64,000 bases of DNA from Tetracentron sinense (GCA_015143295.1 CM026565.1:10662041-10726040), one strand, 5' to 3'; shown: positions 22,759-32,987, numbered from the stretch's first letter. Made by a program: numbers and translations. The notes: a model not told the origin generated them from the letters alone.

Positions 22759-23974
22759 GGGGTCCTATTTCGAGGTTTTAGAGTATCCTAACCTATTCTA
22801 AACCTAATTTGACAAAAATGAGAGAAAACCTAGGATTTTTAAGAGGATTGTGCTTGGTGAAGGTGGAGATTGCTCTTAGAAGGAGGAGAAAGCTTGGAGA
22901 TCTTCCTCAAATCATCTTGTGAGCAATTTGGATCCAAGGGAAGGATCCCTAGGTTGATACACTCTCTAACTCAACCCTATAAATGATGTTTTGTGAATAT
23001 TAGTATGATATAAATGATAGAAATGGAGATTTGATATGTTTTCCCTAATCATGTATGGATTAAGCTTATTAGAGATGAATATAAGTTTAATACTATGGAT
23101 GGAATGTATGGAGGATGTGAAATACTATGGAGGATGAGATGAATGTATGGATGTGAATTATGTGTGGGTTGTATGAACGGATTATGGTGTGGTGGAATGT
23201 TAAAAATGGGAAAGGGTAAAGTATCCATAATTAACGCACTCAAGGTGTTTGTTGAAATGCTTAAGAATGATGAATGCTAGTATGATGCTATTGATTATTA
23301 AGAAACTAGGTTAAATGGATATTATTGTTTGTCATGATAAATTATCCTCTATTTACTTGTATGGTGATCGGTATTAGGGTAGGCCAAATCTTAGAGGAAA
23401 ATCTTCCATGTTGAGAATTCTCTAACTAGGGAGATGTAACCTGGCGGAGTTTCCTAATGGAAGATCGGAACCTAAAGGGATGACTCATTCGAATTCCAAT
23501 CATGACACTCAAGCACACGTTCACTTGTATGATAAGTATTCAAGTCTCATGAGTCCACTTATCTCACAAGCATGCATTCATTGGATATGAACATGTTACG
23601 AGTTATGTATGAAAGAATGATCCCTAGTTACAAACACACCACTCTATGTGTTGCCGTGAACTATGTTACAAACACACTATGAATTATGCATTGACAGGAC
23701 AAATACACTATGAATCATGCATGTATGAGTCTATGCATATGTTAAGTTTAAGTTTAAGTTCATGATTAAGAATCACACAAGTACACGAGTCAAGATGATG
23801 TTATGATATGTTATATGCTTCGCACTCTGATTATGTCTATGTTAAGTGAATCTATTACGATTAATTGCACATAAACTAAGCTATGATATTGATATTGCTC
23901 ATGCTACTTTATGTTGTTATTAGTTTGTTTATCCACTAAGTATTCCATACTCAGTCGACCTATCATTGCCTTCA

Positions 23975-24082
23975 GGTCTAGGAGAGGAGCAGTGGACTGA
24001 GGAGGTGTACACAGAAGAAGGGGAAGAAGGTGAGCTTCCTGAGGAGGAGGCCAGGGATTTAAATAGTTATCATTTTTGCTAG
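23975..24082 (+). other. Acidic micro-ORF in LTR (divergent copy)
   Basis: After the hairpin AAGTATTCCATACTCAGT (23938-23955) and TTCAG|GT, the frame reads LGEEQWTEEVYTEEGEEGEL and then PEEEARD, ending at TAG 24082. It is the counterpart of the PWVEEEYVEE peptide in the other LTRs, with W and the EE-Y-EE core kept. There is no in-frame ATG close upstream. It could be the second exon of a spliced leader or a relic. Confidence 0.4.
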
Positions 24083-24368
24083 TTAGTTGTTTCAGTTTTA
24101 AAAGAATTGTATTAGACCTTTGGAAGATGTTGCTTATTAGCTTACTTTACAGTTGGTACTAGACTACTTGGTTTATGATGGGTTATGTTATGTTGGATAG
24201 ATGACAGTTTTACAGGATGGTTTGGTTTTATATAATCAAAATTTTACTATCCTCATTTTTGGATACTCGTGTTAGTATGCCTTGTATGTCATGGATTTAA
24301 GTAGGTTTAAGAAATGTACCAGGTCCAAAGTCTCATTTTGGTCATGGTGGGATTTTGGGGTCGTTACA

Positions 24369-24943
24369 GAAATATACAATTTAACCTTGTTTACTAACAT
24401 TTCATGAATAAGATACAACATTGTGCAATCATTACAATTTAAGATGGCTTAAATAAAACATTCATGCAATAAAGTAGTAATTAATTACATGTTATAAAAT
24501 GGATGAATGACAACACACTTAAATGACGCCTGCTCATATCATGGATGAATGAAGTACTGACCCCTTCATATTCTCTTCAATGCTTCAGTGTTTATTGAAC
24601 ATGCATAAGTGCCTATTATATGTTTAGGTTAATGCTATTATGTTATGACATAAACGTGTATGGAAAATTAGAATGAAAATTGGCACAAACAGGAACTATA
24701 AAGTTATTACATAAACATGTTGTAACAAAGATGAAAATTATGATTCCATTAGCAAAAAAGAATATTGTAATTCTTTAGAAAAATGTTATTACATCAAGTG
24801 TTTATATAGAAAGTCCTTCATATTCGTTTGAGTGGTCATGTAAAGGCTCCACCTCGGTGATGGTTAGAGGTACATCAATTGTTGTACTAGAGATATTTTC
24901 CCTAAGATCTAGGATGTTTTCAACATCCAGTCCTATGTCATCC
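24369..24943 (-). pseudogene. CACTA 2 remnant with TNP2 C-terminal tail
   Basis: The minus strand from 24943 reads DDIGLDVENILDLRE and then DVPLTITEVEPLHDHSN. It continues the frame of the DUF4216-like block at 35020-35281 when the Tekay element and one copy of its CATCC duplication are ignored. The remainder (24373-24810) is AT-rich CACTA interior without motifs. Confidence 0.55.
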
Positions 24944-25221
24944 TGTCACGCCCCAAAATACCCCCTAGGAGTTAAGGGATACTTTAGAGGTGACTACGTG
25001 TACCTGTCAAACCATCCTGTAACGCAAGAGGCTAAACATAACATAATACAATGATAATCAGAGCGCGGAACTAAACATAAGTGCGAAAGCATAAGCCAAC
25101 TTTTTCTTTTCTTCTATTACTCCATATAGTATTCCAAGTTAACATATACTAAATACAATCAAAGTAAAGGTGGACATGCCCACCTATCAAAATACAAAAG
25201 GAACTCTCTAATCCTCTCCTC

Positions 25222-25380
25222 TCAACAGTAGTCGAGGTATGGCCACACATCCAAGTCCCCATCCTCCTGAGACTGCCATGGGATAGGTGGCTCCCTCTCC
25301 TCTACATACTCCTCCTCGACCCAAGGCTCGGGGTCGAGGACATCCACAGTACCTGCCGACATAAAAGTACGGCTGAGCAT
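25222..25380 (-). CDS. LTR micro-ORF, acidic 52-aa peptide (3' LTR copy)
   Basis: ATG at 25380 (in the hairpin loop TTCCATGCTC) to TGA at 25222. The product begins MLSRTFMSAG, continues with a PEPWVEEEYVEERE core and ends DLDVWPYLDYC. It is acidic, without a membrane segment or known domain. The same order (hairpin, LSRT, AG-G, PWVEE, then an aromatic tail) is found in other LTR families at 48457-48620, 47239-47356, 63703-63840 and 23975-24082, implying selection on the peptide or on the RNA. The CAG|GT at codons 9-10 is also a good splice acceptor, so this may be the second exon of a spliced leader. Hypothetical protein. Confidence 0.4.
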   Translation of the reverse strand: MLSRTFMSAGTVDVLDPEPWVEEEYVEEREPPIPWQSQEDGDLDVWPYLDYC

Positions 25381-25640
25381 GGAATACTCAGCGAGTACAA
25401 ACTACTAGCTAACCATAACAATAGCGAAAGCATAACAACAGTGAGCAATACAAGATATTAATTTAAAGCAATAGTGAAAGCATAAGATACATAGCCATAT
25501 CTTGACATGCGTGTATGAATGCAAAAACCTCGGTAAAACTCATGTCTCGGAAACCCTTTTCGTGTCTCGGTCAAATCATGTATGTGTATCGTGTCTTGTC
25601 TTGTATTTCATGTCTTGATTTGTTCTTGACTTGTATACTT

Positions 25641-26055
25641 GTGAGCCAGAGGCTAGCACCCTTCCTTGGGCTACCAACCTCCTTGTCATGTTCTTGTTCC
25701 ATTTCTCTTGTGAGCCAGAGGCTAGCACCCTTCCTGGGGCTACCAACCTCCTTGTCATGTTCTTGTTTCATTTCACTTGTGAGCCAGAGGCTAGCACCCT
25801 TCCTTGGGCTACCAACCTCCTTGTCATGTTCTTGTTTCATTTCTCTTGTGAGCCAGAGGCTAGCACCCTTCCTTGGGCTACCAACCTCCTTGTCATGTTC
25901 TCTCTTGCAATTCACTTGTGAGCCAGAGGCTAGCACCCTTCCTTGGGCTACCAACCTCCTTGTCATGTTCTTGTTCCGTTTCTCTTGTGAGCCAGAGGCT
26001 AGCACCCTTCCTTGGGCTACCAACCTCCTTGTCATGTTCTTGATTCATTTCATAT
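25641..26055. repeat. 69-bp tandem repeat x 6 in 3' LTR
   Basis: Units start at 25641, 25710, 25779, 25848, 25918 and 25987. Each contains GTGAGCCAGAGGCTAGCACC, GGGCTACCAACCTCCTTGTC and a variable T-rich spacer. The period is a multiple of three, which keeps several frames open on both strands and creates spurious long ORFs. In the LTR it lies inside the predicted leader intron. Confidence 0.95.
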
Positions 26056-27016
26056 ACAAATACAATCTTGGAAAAACCCGGTTTCATGCATGCATGCGTG
26101 CTTGTGTGCTTGTCAATAGTAGTAATCATGATGACATACTTGAACGGGCGGATCACATGACTATGGCATTTCAATCCTTAACATAGTGGTATGAAAATTT
26201 AGGCAACATATAGCACATTTGAGCAATTTATCATTTCTAAGAACAATTACACAATTTCTATTTCCATTTTCTTCATTAAGTCCATTTATCCCTTGTTTAG
26301 TCGTTTTATCAAACACATAGCATGCAAGGTTCCTTAATGGTTCATCTTCTTCTTTTTAGTGCCTACTTTCCATCCAAAAATCAAGGTATGTTCATTATTG
26401 GTAAAGTACCCATCCACCATTTCCATCACACACATCACCCAACATACACCTCGGCATCCAATCGCCACATCAACCCCCACACACATCCATACCTTTTTCT
26501 TATCTTGTTTAGGTTCATTGGAGATGATACATTTTATATGGGAGGCAAACATAATAGCATAAATCACATTTCATAAGGGAAAACCTAGATTTATTGCTAG
26601 GGTAAGTTAGTAGGGTGTACTAACCTTGAATCAAGGCTTGATCCTTAGTAGAAACCTTGATTGAAGCTCCAACTTGCAAGAAGAAAGATCCTTGCTTGAA
26701 GAAGGCTTAGTGTGGGGAAAACAACCTTGAAGTTGCCGTAGAAAACGCTGCCCTACCTTGGAGAAGGAGTCCCACACGAACTTGAGGTTGGATTTTCGAA
26801 ATCCAAGCTTTTAGGGATGCTCTTGGGGTGCTTAAACCATTGATCTTACTCTCAAATGGAAAGGGGGTTTTGGAACCCTAGTTTCTTCTCCCTCTCTCTC
26901 AAATACCCCTAAGTGTTGCAAGTGAGGCCTCAAGGGTCGAGCAAACCCTTATGGGTAAGGGTTTAACACCCAAAAGACGAAAACGCCCTTACTGAAATTT
27001 CTGCAAAAACGCGAAG

Positions 27017-27203
27017 ACCGAGCGATCGGTGGTTATGACCGATCGATCGGTTGCCTACCGAGCGATCGGTGTTTATGACCGATCGACCGGTCAAAAACTC
27101 ACTCTCTGGAAAATTTCCCCATACAAACTTTCTGACCGCGCGATAGCTACCGATCGATCGGTTATGGACCGATCGATCGCTGATTGAACCGAGCGATCGG
27201 TTC
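27017..27203 (-). promoter_or_regulatory. Palindromic box array in U3 (3' LTR copy)
   Basis: At least seven copies of CCGA(T/G)CGATCGG or near variants (such as ACCGATCGATCGGT at about 27042 and 27150) lie within 190 bp, 210-400 bp from the outer U3 end of the LTR. Between them is a conserved spacer (CTCTCTGGAAAATTTCCCCA). The position just upstream of transcription initiation and the recurrence in other LTR families suggest an enhancer or protein-binding array. No binding protein is known to me. Confidence 0.6.
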
Positions 27204-27412
27204 TCTATATGTCTGGACTGTTTTGACCATATCTTTTGACTCGCTTGTCGGATTTTGACGATTCAACTTGCGTTGGGTTCGTCTTTCGAAAACGCACATT
27301 TCTGACGTTTCGGAATTTCCGATTTCTCCCTTATTTATTAATTTGACTATAAAAACGGCCAATTAGCTACGAAGGTGGTATTCATTAAAGATGAAAAGTC
27401 TGGGGTGCTACA

Positions 27413-27425
27413 TTCTCCCCCCCTT
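27413..27425 (-). other. Polypurine tract
   Basis: In element orientation AAGGGGGGGAGAA abuts the TGTAGCACCCC start of the 3' LTR, as required for plus-strand priming. The bases 27426-27570 are the short untranslated segment after pol. Confidence 0.9.
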
Positions 27426-27570
27426 ACAAAAATTTCGTCCTCGAAATTTGGACAATGCGTGCTTTACAATTTAAACAACTTAGCATAACAATTTGAAACA
27501 AAATTACAAGTCATACATAAAATCATTCAAACAACTCGGGGTGCTTCGCCTTGACTTCGGCCTCACGTTC

Positions 27571-30500
27571 CTATGTAGCCTCTTCTCGAGCGTGATGTTG
27601 CCATTGCACGAGAACTAGCGGAATAGTCTTGTTGCGAAGTATTTGGTCTCTTCGATCCAAAATATGAACCGGCTTCTCAACCAAAGTGAGATCCTCTCGA
27701 ATCTCAACCGGATCAAGCTCGATGACGTGAGAAGGATCCGGGATGTACTTCCGAAGCTGGGAGATATGAAACACGTTGTGGACCGCCGCCATGTGAGCGG
27801 GCAAAGCAACACGGTAAGCCACCTCGCCAACTCGAGTAATGATCTCGAACGGACCCACATATCTCGGGCTAAGCTTGCCTCTCTTCCCGAATCGCATAAC
27901 ACCTTTGGTCGGTGAAATCCTTACAAACACAAAATCACCGACTCGGAATTCAAGATCCCTCCTTCGGTTGTCGGCATAGCTTTTCTGTCTATCTTGTGCG
28001 GTCTTCAACCTCTCCCGGATAAGCTTGACCCTATCCGCGGTTTGTTCAATTAACTCGGGGCCCAAGATCTTTCTTTCTCCCACTTCATCCCAATACAACG
28101 GGGATCTACAACTTCTTCCGTACAAAGCCTCGAAAGGCGCCATTTGTATGCTTTCTTGATAACTATTGTTGTAAGCGAATTCCACCAAAGGTAGGTGATC
28201 TTCCCAACTTCCCTTGAAGTCTAGCATACATGCTCGGAGCATATCTTCAATAACCTGATTCACCCTCTCGGTTTGCCCGTCGGTCTGTGGGTGGAAAGCT
28301 GTGCTAAAGTCTAATCGGGAGCCCATTGCACCTTGAAAACTTTTCCAAAACCTGGATGTGAATCTTGGGTCTCTATCCGACACAATACTCACTGGCACCC
28401 CGTGTAATCGGACTATTTCCTTGATGTATAGCTCCGCTAACTGATTGGAGTTGAATGTAGTCCGGTACGGTAAGAAATGAGCGGACTTCGTGAGTCTATC
28501 AACAACTACCCATATAGCATCGGTCTTCCTAACCGTCTTCGGCAATCCCACGATAAAGTCCATAGAGATATGTTCCCATTTCCACTCGGGAATAGGGAGA
28601 GACTGCAGAAGACCTGCCGGTCTCAAATGCTCCGCTTTCACCTGTTGGCACACCAAACACCGTGCCACATACTCCGCAACCTCCCTCTTCATGTTTCGCC
28701 ACCAAAAGTGACTCTTGAGGTTCCGATACATCTTTGTCCCTCCGGGATGCACTGTATACTTAGACCGGTGAGCCTCGTCCATAATCTCTCTCCGAAGGTC
28801 TACATTGGCTGGGACACAAAGTCTTCCCTTGAATGTAATAGCACCTCGGCTAGTGAGAGAGAAGTCCGTACTACCCTTGGCCACTTCCTTATCCCTGAAA
28901 GCCAACAAGTCAGTGTCTGTGGCTTGATACTCCTGGATCAAGTCTATAAGGTACGGCCGAACTGTAACATTTGCCAAAACCGGACTGCGGACAGAATCGT
29001 TCACACTGATGTCTAGATTTGCCAAATCGTCTAACAGTCTCCATTCCCGCACCAACATGTGAGCCAACAACCCCGATGGTTTCCTACTCAGAGCATCTGC
29101 CACCACATTTGCTTTTCCCGGGTGATATTGGATAGTGCACTCGTAGTCCTTTAAGAACTCAATCCAACGCCGTTGTCGTAAGTTTAACTCATTTTGGGAA
29201 AAGAGATACTTGAGGCTCTTGTGGTCCGTGTACACATAGAACCCTACCCCGTACAGATAATGTCGCCAAATTTTAAGTGCAAACACGACCGCCGCAAGCT
29301 CCAAGTCGTGAGTGGGGTAGTTCTTTTCATGCTCTTTCAACTGCCTTGATGCATAGGCAATGACTTTCTTGTGTTGCATTAGGACACACCCGAGTCCGAC
29401 GTGCGAGGCATCACTATACACCTCATACCCAAAAGGTCCAGATGGCACAGTAAGGACAGGGGCTGTGGTGAGGCGTTTCTTCAACTCTTGGAAACTTACT
29501 TCACATCGGTCACTCCAACTGAACTTTGCATTTTTCCTTGTCAAGTAGGTGAGAGGTGCAGCCAGACTGGAGAATCCCTCCACAAATCTCCGGTAGTAGC
29601 CTGCCAATCCGAGGAAACTACGTATCTCCGTGACGCTCTTGGGCCTCTCCCAACTCATGACTGCCTCAACCTTGGCTGGATCTACAGAAATGCCCTCGGC
29701 CGACACCACGTGTCCAAGAAATGCGACCTTCTCTAACCAAAACTCGCACTTACTCAATTTGGCATATAGCCTATGCTCTCTCAACATCTCCAGAGCGAGG
29801 CGGAGGTCTCGTGCGTGATCTTCCCGTGTCTGGGAATACACCAAAATGTCATCAATGAATACAATCACGCATCGATCCAAGTAAGATCGGAACACCCGGT
29901 TCATCAAATCCATGAATGTCGCCGGTGCATTCGTCAGCCCAAAAGGCATGACAAGGAACTCGTAATGCCCATACCGAGTCCTAAAAGCCGTCTTCGGAAC
30001 ATCTTCCGCCTTGATCCTTAATTGATGATACCCCGATCTAAGGTCAATTTTGGAGAAGAATCTCGCTCCCTTCAGTTGGTCGAACAAGTCATCGATCCTT
30101 GGCAAGGGATAACGATTCTTGATAGTTACCTTGTTCAACTGACGGTAGTCTATACACATTCTCATCGACCCGTCTTTCTTCTTTACAAAAAGGACCGGAG
30201 CTCCCCACGGTGACACACTTGGTTGGATGAAACCAAGTTGTTGTAACTCCTCAATTTGCTTCTTCAATTCTTCAAGCTCTATCGGGGCCATTCTATATGG
30301 GGCTCTTGAAATTGGAGCGGTGCCCGGAGTAAGCTCTATAGCGAACTCAATCTCCCGATTCGGAGGTAACCCGGGAAGTTCCTCTGGAAACACGTCCAAG
30401 AAATCACTCACGACCGGAATGGCCGAGGAGTTTTGTGCTTCTAGGTTTGTTACACTCAAGGCTGCGAGGCGAGCAATGTCCCTCTCTCTTAATCCTCGGA

Positions 30501-30854
30501 AGTGAAAAGGCTTACCCCCTTCCGGCTTGAAATTCACCATCTTCTCAAAACACGCAACATGCCCGTGATGGTTTGACAACCAATCCATCCCTAAGATGAC
30601 ATCAAAATCCAAGTCTTGAAAATCTAGGACGATGAGATCGGCTAACAGTTCATTCTCCCCCACTTGAACCACACTATCCCCGAATATCTTGTCTGTATCA
30701 ACTGACTTGCCGAGTGGAGTTGCAATGGTCAACTCCTGCTTTAACGGAGTAGCCTCAGTCAAAAATCCCTTTGCGAAACTAGGCGACACAAAGGAGTGAG
30801 TGGATCCTGTGTCAATCAACACTCGGGCAAGACATTCGTTCACTAACAAAGCGC
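27571..30854 (-). CDS. pol: Tekay Pol: protease, reverse transcriptase, RNase H, integrase
   Basis: Reads from the splice acceptor (30854) to TAG (27573-27571). Order: aspartic protease ([11 protein letters not shown]), RT ([45 protein letters not shown]), RNase H ([33 protein letters not shown]), integrase zinc-binding HHCC (H...HPGG...CLVCQQ), integrase catalytic core with D, D and E ([29 protein letters not shown]), and a C-terminal chromodomain-like block ([21 protein letters not shown]... [12 protein letters not shown]). It carries out reverse transcription and integration of the element. The TAG at 27571-27573 stands where the family usually has Trp after EEAT. The frame stays open for 15 more codons to TGA at 27523-27525, so the last residues are lost. 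There is no plausible start of its own, and it is in phase with gag across the intron. Confidence 0.95.
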
Positions 30855-30986
30855 CTGTGCGATTAAGTGACTACTATTAGTAGATTTCAAACAACAGGCA
30901 TCATACATAGGTAACCCTTAGTATAGAAACTCACAAAGCAAACCATAGAAATTTTACACAATTTAAATTCTAGAATTCGTGCGTAC
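30855..30986 (-). other. Predicted intron between gag and pol (132 bp)
   Basis: Minus strand: donor CAAG|GTACGC at 30986, acceptor GCACAG|GCGC at 30855, branch-point-like TACTAAT at 30882-30876 with the branch A 22 nt from the acceptor. The segment is AT-rich compared with the exons. Gag and Pol are in the same frame (132 is divisible by 3), but stops inside, beginning with TAG at 30972-30970, prevent read-through. Splicing gives Gly at the junction followed by [16 protein letters not shown], matching the continuous gag-pol frame expected in Tekay elements. Retention would yield Gag only. Confidence 0.75.
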
Positions 30987-32223
30987 CTTGCACGACATCG
31001 TCGGATGCACGTGCGTCTCTCTCGGATAAGGCAAAGACTCGGCCCTGTGTGGCTGGGCGAGGAGGCCGGGTAGACTGTGAGGCCCTCGAAGCCTGAGAAG
31101 AGCTAGGCTGAGATGTCTGCCGAATCGGGGGCCTGCTCCCCGAAGACTGAGCTGGCATTAGACGTCGGGGACAATCCCGAATCATGTGGCCCTGGTCGCC
31201 ACAATGAAAACAGCCTCCTGTAGCCTTCCGACATTCCCCTGCTGGATGCCTCCTTCCACAAAGGGTGCAGACATCATGTGAATAAGTGGGAGGAGTATAA
31301 CCCGTAGCCTGAGTCACTGCGGGGCGAGGAGCATACGAGGTAGCCGGGCGAAAAGCCGGTGGAGAAAAAGGGCGGGGGGCCTGTGGTGCCGAGTACATCC
31401 TCTGTGACTGAGCCGGCCCTGCGGACTGATAAGACATAGTCCTAGCTCTCTTCTCCCCTGAACTACTAGACTGTCCCTTCTCTATTCCTCTTCTCTTAAA
31501 GAACTCTTCGGAATTAGACTCGGCCAACAATGCTTTGTCCACAACTTCTGAGTATGTCTCATGTCGGAACATTGAGACACGATCCTTGAGGTAGGCCTTC
31601 AACCCCCTCTCGAATTTCCGGGCCTTCATAGCCTCGGTAGCTATCATGTGTGGAGCAAATCGAGATAGCTCTGAGAACTTGGCTTCGTAAGCCGCTACAG
31701 ACATATTACCTTGCTCCAAGGTAATAAATTCAATTTCTTTCTTTTCTTTCATCCCAACCGGAAAGTATTTCTTGTAGAAAACGTCCAAGAATTCTCCCCA
31801 TGTCCATTCTTGGCCTTGCCGGGTCAACTCTCGGGTCCGAAGTGCAGACTTCCACCAATGGTCGGCCTCGCCTTCAAGCATAAAGGCAGCCCATGTGACC
31901 CTCTCTACTTCCGTAGGTGCCAAAACCGAGAATATCTTCTCAAGTTGCCGAATCCAACCCTCGGCAATAAGTGGATCAATGCTTCCACAAAAAGTTGGAG
32001 GCCTCATCCTCCGGAAAGCTTCTATCCCGGCTTGGGCTCGATTAGGAGGAGCCGGTATAAGCGCCGCATTAGGCGGGGTGGCCGGTTGCCTTGCCGCCAA
32101 TATAGCCAAAGTCTCGGCTATGGATGCAAATGCTTGGGCAAAGTCGGGTTGATCATCACCCGATGGAGCATCACCTCCATTACCCCTCGTGTTGTACCCG
32201 CGACCCCGAGTATTGCGTCTCAT
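30970..32223 (-). CDS. gag: Tekay Gag (unspliced form, 417 aa)
   Basis: Starts at ATG 32223 (MRRNTRGRGYNTRGNG). The frame is open seven codons further upstream but without ATG. Domains: basic/disordered N-terminus, retrotransposon gag domain (IAEGWIRQLEKIFSVL, GEADHWW, TWGEFLDVFYKKYFP, EFITLEQGNMSVAAY), serine/proline-rich linker, then two Cys motifs: CTLCGRRHPAGEC and the canonical CFHCGDQGHMIRDC zinc knuckle (CX2CX4HX4C). The last four codons and the TAG at 30970-30972 lie inside the predicted intron. With splicing the Gag part runs to 30987 and is fused to Pol. It forms the virus-like particle and packages RNA in the cytoplasm. Confidence 0.92.
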   Translation of the reverse strand: MRRNTRGRGYNTRGNGGDAPSGDDQPDFAQAFASIAETLAILAARQPATPPNAALIPAPPNRAQAGIEAFRRMRPPTFCGSIDPLIAEGWIRQLEKIFSVLAPTEVERVTWAAFMLEGEADHWWKSALRTRELTRQGQEWTWGEFLDVFYKKYFPVGMKEKKEIEFITLEQGNMSVAAYEAKFSELSRFAPHMIATEAMKARKFERGLKAYLKDRVSMFRHETYSEVVDKALLAESNSEEFFKRRGIEKGQSSSSGEKRARTMSYQSAGPAQSQRMYSAPQAPRPFSPPAFRPATSYAPRPAVTQATGYTPPTYSHDVCTLCGRRHPAGECRKATGGCFHCGDQGHMIRDCPRRLMPAQSSGSRPPIRQTSQPSSSQASRASQSTRPPRPATQGRVFALSERDARASDDVVQGTHEF

Positions 32224-32534
32224 GATTTCTCCTGAGAACGACAATACAACATGAGTCTAACTTGGATACGCATTTAGTACAATTTCGCAATTCACTTAAT
32301 ACATATTCATCAAGCACATTTAATAAGTACAACACAAATAATGTACACACGGTATATAACACAATAGCATAACATACAATCCGTGTTCCTAGCGTAGGAC
32401 TCTATGTTCGGTTGAAGTTCAACCCATTTTGACTAAGACTAACTTGTTAGTCTATACTTGGAATACAACTCTCTAAGGTGATTCTAATACCTTGTTCAAT
32501 CATCTAAGTGACCCTAGGGACTCTAATACCTAGA

Positions 32535-32546
32535 GCTCTGATACCA
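32535..32546 (-). other. Primer-binding site (initiator tRNA-Met)
   Basis: In element orientation TGGTATCAGAGC lies four bases (GAAG) after the 5' LTR. This is a perfect 12-base match to the common initiator tRNA-Met PBS core. The leader from here to the gag ATG (32534-32224) has no other feature that I can support. Confidence 0.9.
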
Positions 32547-32828
32547 CTTCTGTCACGCCCCAAAATACCCCCTAGGAGTTAAGGGATACTTTAGAGGTGA
32601 CTACGTGTACCTGTCAAACCATCCTGTAACGCAAGAGGCTAAACATAACATAATACAATGATAATCAGAGCGCGGAACTAAACATAAGTGCGAAAGCATA
32701 AGCCAACTTTTTCTTTTCTTCTATTACTCCATATAGTATTCCAAGTTAACATATACTAAATACAATCAAAGTAAAGGTGGACATGCCCACCTATCAAAAT
32801 ACAAAAGGAACTCTCTAATCCTCTCCTC

Positions 32829-32987
32829 TCAACAGTAGTCGAGGTATGGCCACACATCCAAGTCCCCATCCTCCTGAGACTGCCATGGGATAGGTGGCTC
32901 CCTCTCCTCTACATACTCCTCCTCGACCCAAGGCTCGGGGTCGAGGACATCCACAGTACCTGCCGACATAAAAGTACGGCTGAGCAT
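32829..32987 (-). CDS. LTR micro-ORF, acidic 52-aa peptide (5' LTR copy)
   Basis: Identical to 25222-25380. In this copy the micro-ORF lies upstream of gag in the same transcript and would be a uORF, or with splicing at 34231/32960 the end of a leader exon. Translation could reduce gag initiation or make a small accessory peptide. Both are hypotheses. Confidence 0.4.
   Translation of the reverse strand: MLSRTFMSAGTVDVLDPEPWVEEEYVEEREPPIPWQSQEDGDLDVWPYLDYC

Larger units (their letters stand above)
22078..24368 (+). mobile_element. Tekay-type solo LTR (TSD GAAAT)
   Basis: TGTAGAGACCC at 22078 to GGGTCGTTACA ending at 24368 (2291 bp), flanked by a perfect 5-bp duplication GAAAT (22073-22077 and 24369-24373), so it is a solo LTR left by LTR-LTR recombination. 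The shared block around TCCAACGTAAGTTGAATCGT (22510-22530) and the terminal sequences match the LTR at 45216-47639. Internally it has GATCGATCG boxes (22620-22690), a TATA box, a donor-like CTAG|GTTGATAC (22953), a hairpin and an acceptor-like TTCAG|GT (23975), and an acidic micro-ORF. Confidence 0.9.
24944..27412 (-). repeat. 3' LTR of the Tekay element
   Basis: Plus-strand ends TGTCACGCCCC and GGGGTGCTACA, i.e. TGTAGCACCCC...GGGGCGTGACA in element orientation. In element order it holds the palindromic box array (27200-27017), donor-like CAAG|GTTAGTAC (26624), a 69-bp tandem repeat (26055-25641), a hairpin, acceptor-like GGCAG|GT (25353) and the micro-ORF (25380-25222). Confidence 0.95.

Noticed and set aside
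25641-26055. Regularly spaced repeats resembling a CRISPR array
   Set aside because: Units are contiguous and nearly identical along their whole 69 bp, without unique spacers, and they lie inside a plant LTR.
25515-26186. Long open frames on both strands across the LTR tandem repeat (up to 223 and 154 codons, repeated at 33122-33793)
   Set aside because: The 69-bp unit is divisible by three, so an open unit stays open in repeats. Frames exist on both strands, start in unrelated sequence and are not kept in related LTRs (1725-1990, 45002-45190).
28477-29016. Plus-strand frames antisense to pol (also 27643-27915, 29401-29736 and 30227-30505)
   Set aside because: They are mirror images of the highly coding pol frame, with no homology of their own.
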